Shown here in pieces: positions 13,626-13,919 of a stretch of DNA of 13,919 bases. A program made the translations under genes and the position numbers. Source of the DNA: CAKUFA01 sp963656345 (GTDB lineage Bacteria; Bacillota; Clostridia; Christensenellales; Aristaeellaceae); assembly GCA_963656345.1 (NCBI GenBank), contig CAVKHY010000066.1, forward strand, positions 1 to 13,919, in the 5' to 3' direction. How positions within the stretch are numbered: position 1 is the first letter of the stretch; every line of letters begins with the position of its first letter. The notes beneath the pieces were generated by a model, which saw nothing but the letters and a program-made list of their open reading frames with translations, was not told where the DNA came from and made no database searches.

Positions 13626-13919
13626 TTGCAAGCGTTACCCTTTGCTCTTTTTGACTTTGACAACACCTTGGCTCGTGGAGATTCCATTGTCCCTTTTCTG
13701 CTGTATTGCATCCGCAGGGGCAAGGCACCTTGGTATCAATTATTCAAGGCCATGCATGGCTTTTTGCAGCAAAAGCGCTGTCCAGATAAGGTGAGCCATG
13801 CCAAGGCACAAACCCTTTCTTTCTTGACCGGCATGAAGCAGACGGAAATCAATGACCTGGCACGCAGCTTCTGGCGTGAGTGTCTCAGCAAACGACTTTA
13901 TGCAGATGCCGTTGAAGAG
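13626..13919 (+). CDS. HAD-superfamily IB hydrolase, N-terminal part (3' end outside window)
   Basis: The 98 visible residues begin a HAD phosphatase of subclass IB (SerB-like). The hallmark motif I is FALFDFDNTLARGDS near residues 6-20, with the nucleophile and general-acid aspartates D10 and D12, preceded by a hydrophobic strand. A helical cap region follows (IVPFLLYCIRR and onwards). No ATG opens this frame; an in-frame TGA at 13620-13622 leaves CTG 13623 or TTG 13626, and TTG is the more usual start. A nearby ATG at 13619 is out of frame and stops after 11 codons. AGGAAAG at 13606-13612 is a distant ribosome site. It is 21 bases after proA and probably co-transcribed. Substrate is unknown; phosphoserine, lipid or sugar phosphates are all possible. 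Confidence 0.83.
   Translation, partial: MQALPFALFDFDNTLARGDSIVPFLLYCIRRGKAPWYQLFKAMHGFLQQKRCPDKVSHAKAQTLSFLTGMKQTEINDLARSFWRECLSKRLYADAVEE

Overview
The window looks like chromosome from a Bacillota (Firmicutes) bacterium, probably a Clostridia-type gut anaerobe. The signs are strong GGAGG-type Shine-Dalgarno sites, mid-range GC, consensus sigma-A promoters, a Gram-positive style FtsX/MacB exporter and an ECF sigma/anti-sigma pair. The genus cannot be named from the sequence. A run of ten Ns at 5605-5614 shows this is a draft or scaffolded assembly.

Layout. (1) 2-286 (+): the C-terminal part of a phosphoribosyltransferase, followed by a strong hairpin terminator shared with the convergent genes. 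(2) 5114-357 (-): a four-gene efflux operon in the order ATPase, large FtsX permease, membrane-fusion-like adaptor, TetR regulator. Its promoter at 5159-5187 carries a palindrome inside the spacer and -10 box, which suits autorepression by the TetR protein. (3) 5332-6145 (+): a secreted SH3b-like protein interrupted by the N gap. (4) 7651-6207 (-): an ECF sigma factor translationally coupled to a single-pass anti-sigma factor. (5) 7973-12193 (+): an mglBAC-type galactose/glucose ABC transporter operon. It has a near-perfect promoter, a repeat-rich leader of about 150 nt, an intercistronic hairpin after mglB, a terminator-like hairpin after mglC and an unlisted 52-aa membrane protein. (6) 12250-13919 (+): proA (gamma-glutamyl phosphate reductase) with its own promoter, followed closely by a HAD-IB hydrolase cut by the window end.

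How the genes work together. The efflux operon forms a self-contained substrate-responsive exporter. The sigma/anti-sigma pair is a separate envelope-sensing unit with no visible target promoter here. The mgl operon imports a hexose; a catabolite-repression-like palindrome lies far upstream, and the leader contains phased GACGAY repeats with a complementary downstream segment. proA belongs to proline synthesis, but proB is not in the window.

No rRNA, tRNA, CRISPR array, insertion sequence or prophage gene was seen. The least explained elements are the mgl leader, the 52-aa membrane protein and the absence of a lipobox in the sugar-binding protein. No wholly new multigene system is evident.
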